64,000 bases of DNA from Clytia hemisphaerica (Eukaryota; Cnidaria; Hydrozoa; Leptothecata; Clytiidae), in contig CACVBU010000538.1 in NCBI GenBank assembly GCA_902728285.1, positions 396,113 through 460,112 on the forward strand. The letters run 5' to 3'. The translations under genes were made by a program, and so were the position numbers. The notes under the pieces were generated by a model. That model was given only the letters and a program-made list of their open reading frames with translations. It did no database searches and had not been told where the DNA came from. Shown one piece after another: positions 43,077 through 55,200 of this stretch (its first letter is position 1; each line of letters opens with the position of its first letter).

Positions 43077-43213
43077 TCATGACGTAATGTTTTCTACGGA
43101 AATACCCCGGTTTTAGCTAGTAGTGGCAAATTTGAACTAGACAAAAGTTTAATAAAATTTGCCACTATACCGGTAAGAACCGGGGTCTTTCCGTAGAAAA
43201 CATTACGTCATGA
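43077..43213. repeat. Foldback element in the HEATR6 3' region with AATAAA at its apex
   Basis: TTCATGACGTAATGTTTTCT with ACGGAAA on the left is mirrored on the right, and inner arms AGTGGCAAATTT / AAATTTGCCACT continue the stem. It starts 57 bp after the HEATR6 stop. AATAAA (43151-43156) sits at the tip and is the first such hexamer after the stop, so it may serve as the gene's poly(A) signal. Confidence 0.7.
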
Positions 43214-44434
43214 ATTTCATGGATATCTACATATCTGTTTCCATATTTTGTATTTAATGTTTAATTGTGTCAATAGTGTTATAAGCTCATACAAAAGATA
43301 CTTATTAAAAGTGAAATTTCATAGTCTCTACACATTCCTACATTTTTGGGTGTCTTGGGTTTAAATGAACTACAAGCAAGGGTCTTAAATATTTCAATCC
43401 CTAAATGGGGAGTACTGTTTGAAAGTTTGAATACTGTATAGCTAGCAAAGAGTCTCTACACATCCCTACATTTTTTTGTGTCTTGGGTTTAATTAAGGGC
43501 TACTTAGACTACACAATAGATTGGCGAACAATATTCGACGATATGGTTACGGACCGTAATGTATGAACAATAGTAGAGTACCTAGACTGGAGTCGTTTAT
43601 AATGCGTGTAATACTAATAATACCAATACTAATAATGATACGGGATTTAGTTTGTATAAACGACTGGAAGAATCCGGTGTTCCAGCCTTATAGATACAGG
43701 GGCTAGCTACGCAGAAACTTGCGTAGCGAGAAAACAATTTATCAAGCAACAACAAACTCTCAAAACGAAATCAACTCAAATGAAAAACTTTTAATACACA
43801 AATCCACACATATTTTTTTTCTCAAGAATTATTTTGAGCAGGAAAAAATTATAATTGCAATATTGACACTTTTCTTTTGTTTGGAGTTAGTGCACAAAGG
43901 GATCTAGACGACTAAAATTGTTCCATTCATTACTTTTTGCTTTATTTCTACTATGTATAAATTAGTCGTCTAGCTTGCTAGACTATAGAGTACCTGGTAT
44001 TTACTTCTGAAGTAAACTATACTATACTATTATACTATTATAAAAAGAAATTTTCTTTCTGTAAATAATCCCCCTATATTGTTGGATTATTGCAAATCGA
44101 GTTGACAATAGATTGCGGACACCCTTTCAATATTTTGCTGGCATTCAGCAATATAATGTGTAGTGTTTGTAGCCCTTTGAGGGGGGGGGTAACGCTAAAG
44201 CTCTAAAGGAGCGGGCCAATTTCCCATCATCCATTTCTACATCTGGGTGCCAGATGAATTTAGGGGATGCGCAACGTGTATGAAATTCCCGTCCGAGAGT
44301 TACTCCCGTCTTTGTGTTTTTAAGTTTTAGAAACTTGATTAGAAAATTAGTTTTAATTTGAATGGCTACAGGTTAATACAATCATTTGGATTTCAAAACC
44401 TTTTTTACACAAATATGAATTGGTTGATCTCTCC
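43214..44434. other. Intergenic repeats without gene
   Basis: CCTACATTTTTGGGTGTCTTGG-type sequence occurs twice (about 43330 and 43467). Motifs around 43580-43985 (GACTGGAGTCGTTTATA, GTCGTCTAGCTTGCTAGAC) also occur near 38150-38335, so an unclassified dispersed repeat is present. The 62-residue ORF at 43719 has no support. Confidence 0.45.
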
Positions 44435-45666
44435 ATAGTATAAGAAAGCTGCGGCTGGAATATGTACCGCATTGTCTTTTCAGTTAATTGCTGTTCCATC
44501 TGTCTGTCTCCGAGCTTTATAAGAACATCAAGATGCTCATTTTATTATTGGTAGATAGTTTTTGAAATTTTGCTCTTATTTTCCTTCACAGAAAGTTTTT
44601 TTTTGCTAGATACCTTTGAATCTGTACCCAATAGAACACTTGAACTAATTTTGGAATATTTTAGGGGTATTTTGTGGAATCAATAGTTTTTCGCCAAAAT
44701 TGAGATTATAAGAACTATATTCAAGATGGCAATTTTCCTGTCAATTTCAATGATAAATTTTGAAGGTGCTGGCTTGAAATTTTCACAGTATTATCTTGAT
44801 GTACTTTTTCATTGATTTCTAAAATAATTTCACTGAAATATTGTAAAGGCATTCGAGGCACTTTATTAATTTTTGAGTTCTTTCAGCCCAGCCATTTTGT
44901 GCTTGTTTAAATTTCTTATTGTTGATCTTTCCTTTACAACAATTTTATAATGCGAGTGTATTATATCAAGGGCATATCATTAATGTCTAAAACGCACTGA
45001 GAAGTAAGTATTAACGACAAACCAATAAAGTTTACCATTAAAGGCTGCGTTTAGACCAACTGGCATTTGTAATTTGGCATTTACTCATGAGGGATTCGAT
45101 TTTGATAGCTTTTCCATTGTATTTTCTGTCATGGCATTTAAGGAATCGTCTTTTTAGATTCGTTACTGAAAAGGTGATTCCCTCAAGTTCAACTTTGACA
45201 GATCAAACAATGAAAAGCATGGAATTTCTCAAAAACTGCAGCCATTAAGACTGAAACTTTTTGCCGTAGGGCTAGGCTATGGCAAATCGTGCAAATTTTA
45301 CAATCTATAGAAAGAACTGAATAAAAAACGTGCAAATACTTTTAAAAATCAAAAATGTCATTTTTTCTCTTTGTTTTGGTTCCTTTGTTTGATTTGAAAT
45401 GCCAGAAAAGGGGATTCCTTTGCTCAAAATGGCATTTCAAATGCCAACACGCTGGCATCATTAGGCATTTGACAAACCGAACAATTGCGCGGAACAATAG
45501 AATTCAAAAGAATACTGCAAGCAATTACAAATGCCAGGCTGGTCTAAACGAAGCCAAAGATGCTACATTAATCATTTCTTGATCAACAAATAGTCATCAA
45601 ATACGACAGAGATAGTACAACAGAAATTCAGATGTTATCATTCCAGCCGCGGCTTTCTTATACTAT
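44435..45666. mobile_element. MULE-like TIR element with 9-bp target duplication
   Basis: ATAGTATAAGAAAGCTGCGG at the left is mirrored by CCGCGGCTTTCTTATACTAT at the right; the TIR is about 35 bp including GGCTGGAAT. GATCTCTCC flanks both ends (44426-44434 and 45667-45675). A 9-bp duplication with TIRs of this kind is typical of Mutator-like elements, but no transposase is present. It carries a nested element at 45043-45555. Confidence 0.85.
45043..45555. mobile_element. GGCTGCGTTTAGACC-family MITE, copy 1, 3-bp target duplication
   Basis: GGCTGCGTTTAGACCAAC with TGGCATTTGTAATT is mirrored by AATTACAAATGCC with GGTCTAAACGAAGCC. AAA lies on both sides. The 513-bp body has further GGCATTT/AAATGCC pairs. 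The 75-residue ORF inside recurs in the second copy because the DNA is conserved; there is no sign of coding selection. Confidence 0.85.
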
Positions 45667-45825
45667 GATCTCTCCTTGGAGTTGAAATATTGAAAAGAAA
45701 ATTAACCTTTATGTTGGAGAATGTTCTTTGCGTTCTTTGGGATAAGGAAAAAGATTATGTCTGTGACAACGGTATGTCATGGCATATGGAATATCACAAG
45801 CTCTAGTCAGTATGTTGCTTCCAGG

Positions 45826-46280
45826 GTGGGGCACTGACCTTGACGGCCGACAGGTACGCCGCTGGAGTTTGAAAAATGGACCTTGTCATGTCAGATATGA
45901 ATTTTGAGTAAAATTGAAACCCTGTCAGAACGAAAAATCGAATATATAAATAAATTTCCTATTTACACTGAAAGTAGACGAAAAATTTATAATTTCCACC
46001 CTGAAAATTGTCCAAATAACCAAAAGTCGACCCTGTCAGATACTGACACATCTTGAAAATTAATAAATTTGGGACCCTGTCAGATATCTTTAAAAAAGGG
46101 ACCGTGACCAGTGGCATGTCCCCGCACCAAATTTTGCCTATGAGCATGGGTCGGCATGGGTAATCAGGACTGATTGCGCCTCCATGACGGCTTCCCGTTA
46201 GACGCAAAAATCTTCCAAATTTTTCAAAACTTTGGACCAATAGTAAATCGCCATTAGGTCCTGATTATCCATCACGCTTT
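45826..46280. repeat. Degenerate GACCCTGTCAGA-rich repeat and TAATCAGGAC foldback
   Basis: GGGGCACTGACC near 45826 and GGTCCC/CCAGTGGCATGTCCCC near 46100-46130 look like worn inverted ends around repeated GACCCTGTCAGA. Next to it GGGTAATCAGGACTGATT (46156) pairs with TTAGGTCCTGATTATCC (46255). Too decayed to classify. Confidence 0.4.
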
Positions 46281-46994
46281 GCGACTGTGAAATGGCCTAT
46301 ACAGTTCGGTAAGTTGCATAGTTCCGCAGTCCTGTAATATCCCATAACGCTGCGGTTTTTATTCGCAACGCTTTCACGGGGGTGCGTTGCTATTCTACGC
46401 AACGCTCCCGATTGAATTGAAGCTTGTGATTTGAAATTAAGAGCGCCGAGTAATTTTCTCGAAAACACAAAATTAGTACCGGTGACCAGTCACACCGGAA
46501 ATCCAATAAGTTTACATCCCAATCTTTTGAGTATAAAAACCTACCATTGAATGACCTCCTGAGAATAATCTTATTATCTTACATCCCAACCATTTAATTT
46601 CGGTGATAAAGATTGCTTGAAAATTAGTGGTGTGTGGTTGTGTGTGTCAGGTTTGTGGAAAAAATACTAAGAATATTATCGTTTTTATCTTGTTATCTTT
46701 GCCTACTTCTCATCAGGAAGTTGATTATCTAATTACTAATCTATGAATTTTATGGGGAAAATGTTTTTCAGGTGACAAAAAACAGGATTTTCCACGATTT
46801 TCCTTTAGAGTTCAACTTTGATATTTTGAAATTTGCCTGGGATTCGATTGAACCCACACACATGAAAAGAACCTTCAGTTCAGAAGCTTCGTACGCTAGC
46901 ACTAGACCACAAAGCCACAGCACAAATTCAAATTCACAATCTATTTATAGTCTGATAGTGTGTATTCTACAGACTTATGTATATTATTGGCATA

Positions 46995-48840
46995 CCAGGG
47001 TTAGCTACAACCCTAGGGATATATCACCATTCCTCACGGACATCTCCATTCCTCACTATTCCTCTTCTATTCCTCACCATTCATCAGCATTCCTCGAACG
47101 TTCCTCAGGAATGGATATTTCAAAACTTTGTTTTAGCATTCCTCATCTATTCCTCGAACGTTCCTGAGGAATGGACATTTATGACGTTATTCTTAAGCGT
47201 TCCTCACTCGTTCCTCGAACGTTCCTCAGGAATGGAGATATTTCAACTTCATTTCAGCATTCCTCATCTATTCCTCAAACGTTCCTCAGGAATCCAGGAA
47301 TGGACATTTATGATGTTAATTTTAAGCTTTCCTCACTCATTCCTCGAACGTTCCTCAGAAATGGACATTTCTGACATTATTTTTAAGCGTTCCTCACTCG
47401 TTCCTCAAACGTTCCTCAGGAATGGAGATATTTCTTCTTCACTTTATCGTTCCTCATCTATTCCTCGAACGTTCCTGAAGAATGGGCTTTCATGACGTCA
47501 TTTAAAAGTGTTCCTCGTTTGTTCTTCAGGAAAAGACATTTTCGGAGCTGTTAATACATTTTCTTGGATAAGATGTTCAATATCAAAAACTTTTATGTCA
47601 CGTTTAAAATTTCAGGATCTGCCTCCAGAGAAAGAGAGAGGGCTAGACAAATACTTTTGTCCTTTAGAACACATTAGTAACGGAAGCTGAATTAACCCAT
47701 ATTCGTGTGTCCGTTTGTTACCAACTTTTCTCAAGATTGGCTCATTCAAAGTTTCTGATTTTGAAAGTTTAGAAACCAAAACTTCATGCTCAAACACAAA
47801 TACACTGTGCCACAGACCCTCATATCGCATAGGTGCATGACTAACAAACCCTCGAATGTGACAGAGCCCGATTGGATCATGAGTTTTTTCACTTTTTTGC
47901 ATGATTTAAAGTAGGGTATTATCGTAGGTAAAAGATGGCTGAAGCAGATTTTTGCAAAAAAGATTTTTCAGCTCAAAAACCGCATCTTTATCTATAAGAA
48001 CCACTATTAATAAGCATACATCAATGTTCTTAGCCAAATTACTCAATTTTTTGATGTTTCACAGCCCGGTGGAACTTTTCCTCAATGGGGATAGGAATTT
48101 TGTTGTTCCAAGGTGGAACAAAAATCCAGTGGGGATGGTTTTGGAGTGCAATTCTTAAACATTGAATCTCGAATGGGGATGAAATTTCAGGGTATTTTCC
48201 AACCAGGGACCAAATTTTGCAAAATTTTCCAGTGGCGATATGAGGGTCTGTGGCACATGAGTGTATTTGTGTTTGAGCATGAAGTTTTGGTTTCTAAACT
48301 CGTTTTTTCGGCTGCAAATACAATGATTTATTTTGACGTTTCAAAAAGTCTTTCCCGTGTCTAATTATAATTATAATTTGAATAATTGCAAAATAATTAA
48401 CCAAAAAATGTATTGGGCATTAATAAAATATGTAAAAGTGATGAACACTTTACATGAATGTCCATTCCTGAGGAACGTTCGAGGAATAGATGACTCTATG
48501 AGGAACAATAAAGTGAAAAAGAAATATCTCCATTCCTGAGGAACGTTCGAGGAACGAGTGATGAACGTTTAAAAATAACGTCATGAATAGTCCATTCCTG
48601 AGGAATGTTCGAGGAATGAGTGAGGAACACCTAAAAATTACGTCAGAAATGTCCATTCCTGAGGAACGTTCGAGGAATAGATGAGGAATGCTAAAACAAA
48701 GTTTTGAAATATCCATTCCTGAAGAACGTTCGAGGAATGGTGAGGAATAGAAGAGGATTATTGAGGAATGGAGATGTCCGTGAGGAATGGTGATCGGGTT
48801 ATTAGTGTTACTGGTGGTATCTAGACAAGAATGACCCTGG
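46995..48840. mobile_element. TIR element with inverted GTTCCTC minisatellite arms, CATA duplication
   Basis: CCAGGGTTAGCTAC at the left and GAATGACCCTGG at the right form the ends. CATA abuts both (46991-46994 and 48841-48844). The left arm carries about seven units of about 60 bp with TCGAACGTTCCTCAGGAATG; the right arm carries about five units inverted. The middle contains another inverted pair (about 47765-47828 / 48237-48301) and a GGACCTACC-family core fragment (about 47700-48060). Large ORFs on both strands are read-through of the minisatellite. Confidence 0.8.
47700..48060 (+). mobile_element. GGACCTACC-family core fragments (copy 8) inside the minisatellite-armed element
   Basis: GTTACCAACTTTTCTCAAGA matches the post-microsatellite part of the family. 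CAGCTCAAAAACCGCATCTT plus the ATTAATAAGCATACATCAAT segment matches copy 1 (about 9830-9925) almost base for base. Neither end is present. Confidence 0.6.
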
Positions 48841-49075
48841 CATAGCATACCCCTTACTCTGCAATAGGTACCACGTTAGATAGTGTTACATTGAAAATCA
48901 ATCTCAAATCACACATGGTATATACATCCTTTTTCATTATCCCACTACACCCTAATATTGCATTTTATTAAGCACAGATATGGGTTGTTGTTCTCTTTTT
49001 TTGAATAATATTTTGTATAAATTACGTTTAAGAAATAACATGAACTAGTGATAAACAGTTGCAACAAAAGCAAGA

Positions 49076-49222
49076 ATGCTGAAAAGAAATCTTGTTCCTG
49101 TTTTCAAAAGACTTTTGATACAGACAAGCCAAAGTGCAAAGAAAAGCACTTTTCCCAGTTATGGTTTGGAGAAGAAATGGGCACATTATAATCAAGCTGC
49201 AATTATTGATCAGGCTGGAAAG
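49076..49222 (+). CDS. BCKDK: BCKDK coding exon 1 (mitochondrial presequence)
   Basis: Encodes residues 1-49. The first 25 residues have six Lys/Arg and no Asp/Glu, with hydrophobic spacing that fits an import helix. HYNQAAIID matches the human FYNQSAID near the start of the mature kinase. The donor is GGAAAG|GTATCT, phase 0. Confidence 0.88.
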
Positions 49223-52200
49223 GTATCTGCTTGCTTTTTTATTTCTATTCTAAAAAATAAATTTGTTTTTTGTAAGCATTAACTGAGAAGCTTTATTATG
49301 TCTATATATCTCATTTATAGGATGTAACTAGTATCTGTTAATTTTTTTATGTTTTTAAAGTTTGGAAAGAGGACATACAAGTAAAATATGATAAAACAGA
49401 ATTAATTTTACTTTTTTGTTTTATTATTGCGCAACTTATATGTTTATCTTGGTTCGTACAGTGTTTAATAATGTCATCTTCTTATTTTATAGCCAGTAAG
49501 ATTGTTAACTCCAGAAAAGCTGATGTTTGCTGGGAAATCTAAAGATGGAAGGCATCTTATGGTAAAAACATCTGATTCATCATTTTGTAAAAGTTTATAA
49601 ACCCTGGGTGGGTTAAGTTTTTGGGCAAAATTATTTTAAAGGGAACCAAAAAGTGCATCTGGGAGCTGAAAATTTTTTTTCAGTAAACATTTTAAAATTT
49701 ATATGTATCATTTCTCATAGTATCTTAAACCCATTTGCAGTTGTTTTAGAGCTACAGCACTTCCGAAACTTGATTTTGCCATTTTTCAGGCTAAAAAGCC
49801 TTGAAATTAAAGCTTTTTAGCCTAAAAAACAGCCACAGCCATATCACAAAAAATACAATGAATGCTGCAGTTTTAGTTATTCAAAATCCAACATAGGCCA
49901 ACAATTGATCAAGAAAACTCATTTACAGCATGTTTGGCCTTCCCTGGATTGAACGGTTGAGGGTTTTATTTTCCAAAAATCTTGGTTACGGAAAAATTAA
50001 AAATACTGTAAAGTTTTAAGGAAACATTTTTAGAGTAAAATATTTGGCAAGTTTCTACCTCTTACTGAGTACTTTCAAACCAGGCATAAATTAATTGCCA
50101 TTGGGGGAAGACTGGTTTTTAATTGAGAAATCATTTTTGGTTACGGAATGACGGAAAATTATCTTACTTTACTGAAATAAAAATTATGAAATTTTCACTT
50201 AACCATATCACCTCAAACATTTTTGGACCTACCTCCGGGTGCCCCGGTGGAGGTTCTATAAATTAACCCATGTCCGTTCGTTCGTCCGTTCCTCTGTTAC
50301 CAGCTTTTCTCAGGATTGGCTCATTAGTTTTTTCTGATTTTTTGCGCAATGATGCAAAATGGCAATGCCCAGAACGTGACGGAGCCCGATTTTTGAGAAA
50401 AAATTTATTTGGGCAAATTTGGGCCAAAAACTACCTAAAAATAGGGTTTTTTGGACTTTGTGCAAAATCCTGTCATTACTTTTTTCTGATTTTTTTTTAC
50501 AAAGATGGAGGGCAAGATTCTCTAAAGAATGGCTGAAGAGGTTTTTCCCGGAAAATTCTTATTAGCCTTAAAAAACGTATTTTAGGGGAAATTCCCTTTA
50601 ACCAAATAAGAAAATATAGCTTTTCTCAATGTTGACTTATTATTTTTTTCTGATTTTTTGCACAATGATGCAAAATGGCAATGCCTAAAATGTGACGGAG
50701 CCCGATTTTCGAAAAAAAAATTTTTTGGGCAAATTTGGGCCAAAAACTGCCTAAAAATAGGGTTATTTGGACTTTGTGTAAAATCCTGTCATTACTTTTT
50801 TCTGATTTTTTGTACAAAGATGGAGGGCAAGATTCTCTAAAGAATGGCTGCAGTGGTTTTTCCTGGAAAATTCTTATTCGTCTTAAAAGACGGATTTTCG
50901 TATTTTGGGGAAATTCCCTTTAACCAAATAAGAAAATATAGCTTTTCTCAATGTTGACTCATAATTTTTTTCTGATTTTTTGCACAATGATGCAAAATGG
51001 CAATGCCCAAAATGTGACGGAGCCAGATTTTTAAGGAAATTTTTTTTGGGCAAATTTGGGCCAAAAACAGCTTAAAAGGTTTTTTGGGCTTGAATAGTTT
51101 AAGTGATTTTCGTATTTGGGGAAATTCTTTTTTACCATTTTACATTATTCAACACACAAGCTTTATTTTTCCATTCTGAATTTTTGTACAATTATTGTCA
51201 CTTTTTTCTTATTTTCATCTGATGTTAATCATTAGGTAGGTCCATTCAGCATGTTGCTTGTTTAAGCTGATACAGTAACTTTGTATCAAAATCTAAGTAT
51301 TTGATCCATCTTGAAAACCTTTCCATTAACCCTATATAGGGTTCTAAAGTTGAATAAGATTTTTACAGCCGATTCCGTTTCATATCATGTGTACCGCATT
51401 CATGATAAATTAAAAAAATTGGTTGAGTGTTACCAAAAATCTTTTTGATTTTCTCAAAGTGTTATCGTTGCTATATGGCAAAAAATCATGACTTTGATAG
51501 CATACTCATCAGTCAGTGTCAATTTATTAACCACTTTAACAATGCAAATTTTTGGGTGACACTCTGTTTCATGGAAAAAATCGGCAGTTTTTGAGCTTTA
51601 AAATGCCATAACTTTAGTTTCGCTTGTGCTACAGACTTGTATGAGCTCTCATTTTTCAGCATTTTTTATTGTGCATCCTCTGAAATTAAAATCATTCAAT
51701 GACAAGCTCCACTTTATGCACAATATCCTTTTGAAATCAAGGTGGTCTCTGGTTCCCTTTAAAATAATTTTGCCCTTTTGTTTTTTATCCTTCCAAGCCT
51801 ACTGATCATAATTTTGATGTTACAAGAAAATGTCTTTCTCACTTTCATTGTTTTTATTTCAAGAGAATTTACTATACTTCAAATTTCAATGAAATAAACA
51901 AAAATAAAAATATTAAAAGCAGGGGGGGGTCAACATTTATAATACCAACCCATAGCCCAAAAACCTGACTTTTGACCTTTTGAGCTAAGTTAACACCACC
52001 ACCCCAAAATTGGTATCGATACCAACTTGAAAATCATAATTTTCAGAAAAAAGGGGGACCCACCCCCTTAATTTGGTATCGATACCAACTTGAAAATCAT
52101 AATTTTCAGAAAAAAGGGGGACCCACCCCCTTAATTTGGTATCGATACCAACATGACTTTTTGAATTTGACAAAATATCATGGGACCCACCCCCTAATTT

Positions 52201-55200
52201 AGTACCAATACCAATCTGACAAATTTGAGTTTAAAGCTGTTTTAAAGGGAACCCACCCCCTCCCACACAAACAGGGTACTAAGAGAAACCTCAAAAAAAC
52301 TCATTTTTAAAATACTCTTTCTTCAACACAACACAAAAAAATGTCATATGCTAAAATAGAAAATGACTGAAAACTGACAATATAATAAAAACAAACCCAA
52401 TGAAGCTAGCAAAATCAATCTGAATCAATCTTATCTGAATATAATCGATGTGCAAAAACTAGGAGAAGCTATTATTAGTACATAATTTTAGAACAGAATA
52501 GATTCACTCATTACTAAATGCTATCACAGAAAAAATGCTTTTGCTTCAGGCTTGATCAAAAATAAAACTTGAAAATATCGAAAAAGTCCAAAATAAACAA
52601 ACTTCAAAGTCATTTAAACTTATTACTCATTTACAGTCATTATACTCAAAAGCTAAAACAAATCCTATTGAAACCTGTTTAGACTGATATGTACCCCGGG
52701 GTATTTTCTAGCTATAAGGGCAAAAATTAGGAAAGTTTTGCTGTCATTTTGATATGGATACCAACTTTCTGAATCATATTATTTAAAAAAACCAGGCAGT
52801 GTCAACCGAACCCTATCGAACTGATTTTCGTTATCGAACCATCGAACTTTATCGAACAAAATCGAACGATAGCTGTTCGATTACCGAACCCGATCAAACA
52901 GCTAGATCGAACTTTACGAAAATTTCTTGATAAGTTCGATTTAGTTCAATGAGTTTTCTTTGTTCGATGAAGTTCGATTGATGTTCGATGAGTTCGATTT
53001 AAGTTCGATAATCGAACAGTTCGATTGACACCGCCTGGAAAAAAGGGGTACCCATCCCCTATTTTGGTATCAATACCAACTGAGGATAACCCTTTTTTCT
53101 AAAAAAAGGGGGACCCACCCCCATCAATACCAACTTGACTTTTCAGACTTTTAAAGGAAAAAAAGACACCACCACCCGGCTATGGGTCTGGTATCTGGAT
53201 GTTGACCCCCCCCTGTTAAAAGCTTTTTTATAATAGAAAAGTGTCCGCTTCCTGCAATCTGAGCTGCCTCGACGTATTGCAAGAAGAGTGATGGACTTTC
53301 AGGGTTTACCCTATGTTGTTGCAATCAACCCTAATGTTCAACATGTTGTAAGTAAATTGAAGTTTAAAGCTTTTTAAACAGCCATTCTGAGAAAGTGGGT
53401 TGTAGGTGTTATAATGGTGCATGGACCACAGTACTCCAGGTCACTACTGGTGGTCCCCAGTCAAAAAAGAGTGTGATGAAACTTACCCCTTCTCAAATAC
53501 CTGCCATCATCCCATATTCTCAAATCTAAATGTTTGAAGTTTTAAAGTATTTTCGTTAACCCCATGAAGAAGAAATTATTGACTGTATTCTTTTTTTGAT
53601 AAGGTTTGGATAGAAAACAGATGGTATAAATCACCAGCATCCCTAGGTCTAAAAAAAATACAGAAAAAGAATATTGTATCATTTAACACCATAGAATAAA
53701 AGTAACCAAAATGAAAAAAATTGTTTATATTTCAGTATGAACTGTACCTACGAGCGTTCCACAAGTTGTCCTCTTTCCCTGAGGTATGTATTGCATTCAT
53801 CTATTTTGTCTCCATGCTTCATCATGTCATTACCTCCATTTTCCTAGTTTACCTTTATATATGATTTAAAAGAAAATCTGAAAATCTATCTGGGGTTTTA
53901 CATAGTTGCGCATTATTTCACAATAATAGAGTAATTAAAGATCGATGAATCATATTAAACCTTATACAGGGCCCGCGCCACGATTTTGAAAGTGAGGGGG
54001 CCAACAAAAATATAGTGACTAAGGAGGCGCAACCATGGTTTATTATTTGGCTAAAACAGCTTCCTTTAAGTTCTGATTTTCCGAAAGATAATACAAACCA
54101 TGTCCCCTTTTAGAAAGGTTCTAACGTTTTCATTGGCACGCGCACAGAAAAGAAAAAATTAATTAGGTGAAGAGAAATTTTTTTGCCGCCCGGTGGCGCC
54201 CTGTTATAGTGTTTTTTTTTCAGGGACATTGTCTTTGTTGACTTAAGGTAGATAGAGTAACACATTTCTTTAGATGAGATATAGGGCTGGCACTAGGTTT
54301 GCCAACTGACAGTATGTTCAGTGAAAAAACTGGCTTTAATAAAATCATAAAAATTAAATTAAACTCCTTTTGGGAGCAGAAAAATCCGAATTACAGTGCT
54401 CATTTCTTCTCTTATTGAAAAAATAGTTCTTTCATTTTCTCTAGATTAAAACACTAGAAGAGGAAAAAGAGTACAGTGACTTAATACAACGTTTATTGGA
54501 TGATCACAAAGATGTCATTTCATGTTTAGCTAAAGCTTTCCATGAAGTCAAACATCTCATCTCAGTAAGTCAATACCTGAAATCTGCCAAATTTAGCTCC
54601 CGCTAAAATTTGATTAATTCTATGTATTTTCCAAATTTTTGCTATTTGAGAGTTTAAAGCTTTCATAGCTTTTTTTTGCTTAGTTTTGATCAAAAGTATC
54701 TTTCAATCACCAAATTCCCGCTAAATTAAATCCCTTCCAAAGAAACTTTTTCAGCTATCCACCAAAACTTCCGCCAAAATGTCCTCGTTAAGTTGTAAAA
54801 GATTTTGTATAAATAAACATTTGCATTAATTTATCATGTCATTTTTTATGTCATATTTTTGAGCATTTTTTAGTGTCTAGAATAGAAAAAAATAACAGAT
54901 TAGTCAAATAAATCAAAAAATCAAAAAAATCAAAAAATGAGAAACTTTTTTTTCAGTACGAAGTATTGGGAGCGTTGACTGAGCGAACGATCAGATCGAG
55001 ACTTGGAATTCGTCTTCTGGCTGAACATCATGTTGCATTACGTCATCAAAAGGTGAGTTAGATAATTATCAAAATTTAACAATTGACCCTGATGATTCAA
55101 GGGGGACTGGGTTTGAATATACCATGAATGAATGACAGTAAAGGGATAATCTATTTTCCAAAGTCGAGATATTCAAGTCAAAAGTTTTTAGACTTTTAGT

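Larger units (their letters stand above)
49562..53236 (+). other. BCKDK intron 2 (3.7 kb), mostly mobile DNA
   Basis: Donor CTTATG|GTAAAA, acceptor TTATAATAG|AAAAGT. Inside lie GGACCTACC copy 7 (50225-51263) and the CAGGGGG element copy 2 (51920-53215) with a nested TCGAAC palindrome. About 0.6 kb before and 0.6 kb between these is plain AT-rich intron without recognised content. Confidence 0.8.

Noticed and set aside
46772..47495. Overlapping + ORFs of 131 and 172 residues
   Set aside because: They read through the 60-bp GTTCCTC minisatellite and encode the same peptide in several frames; the inverted arm gives an equal ORF on the minus strand (48450-48848).
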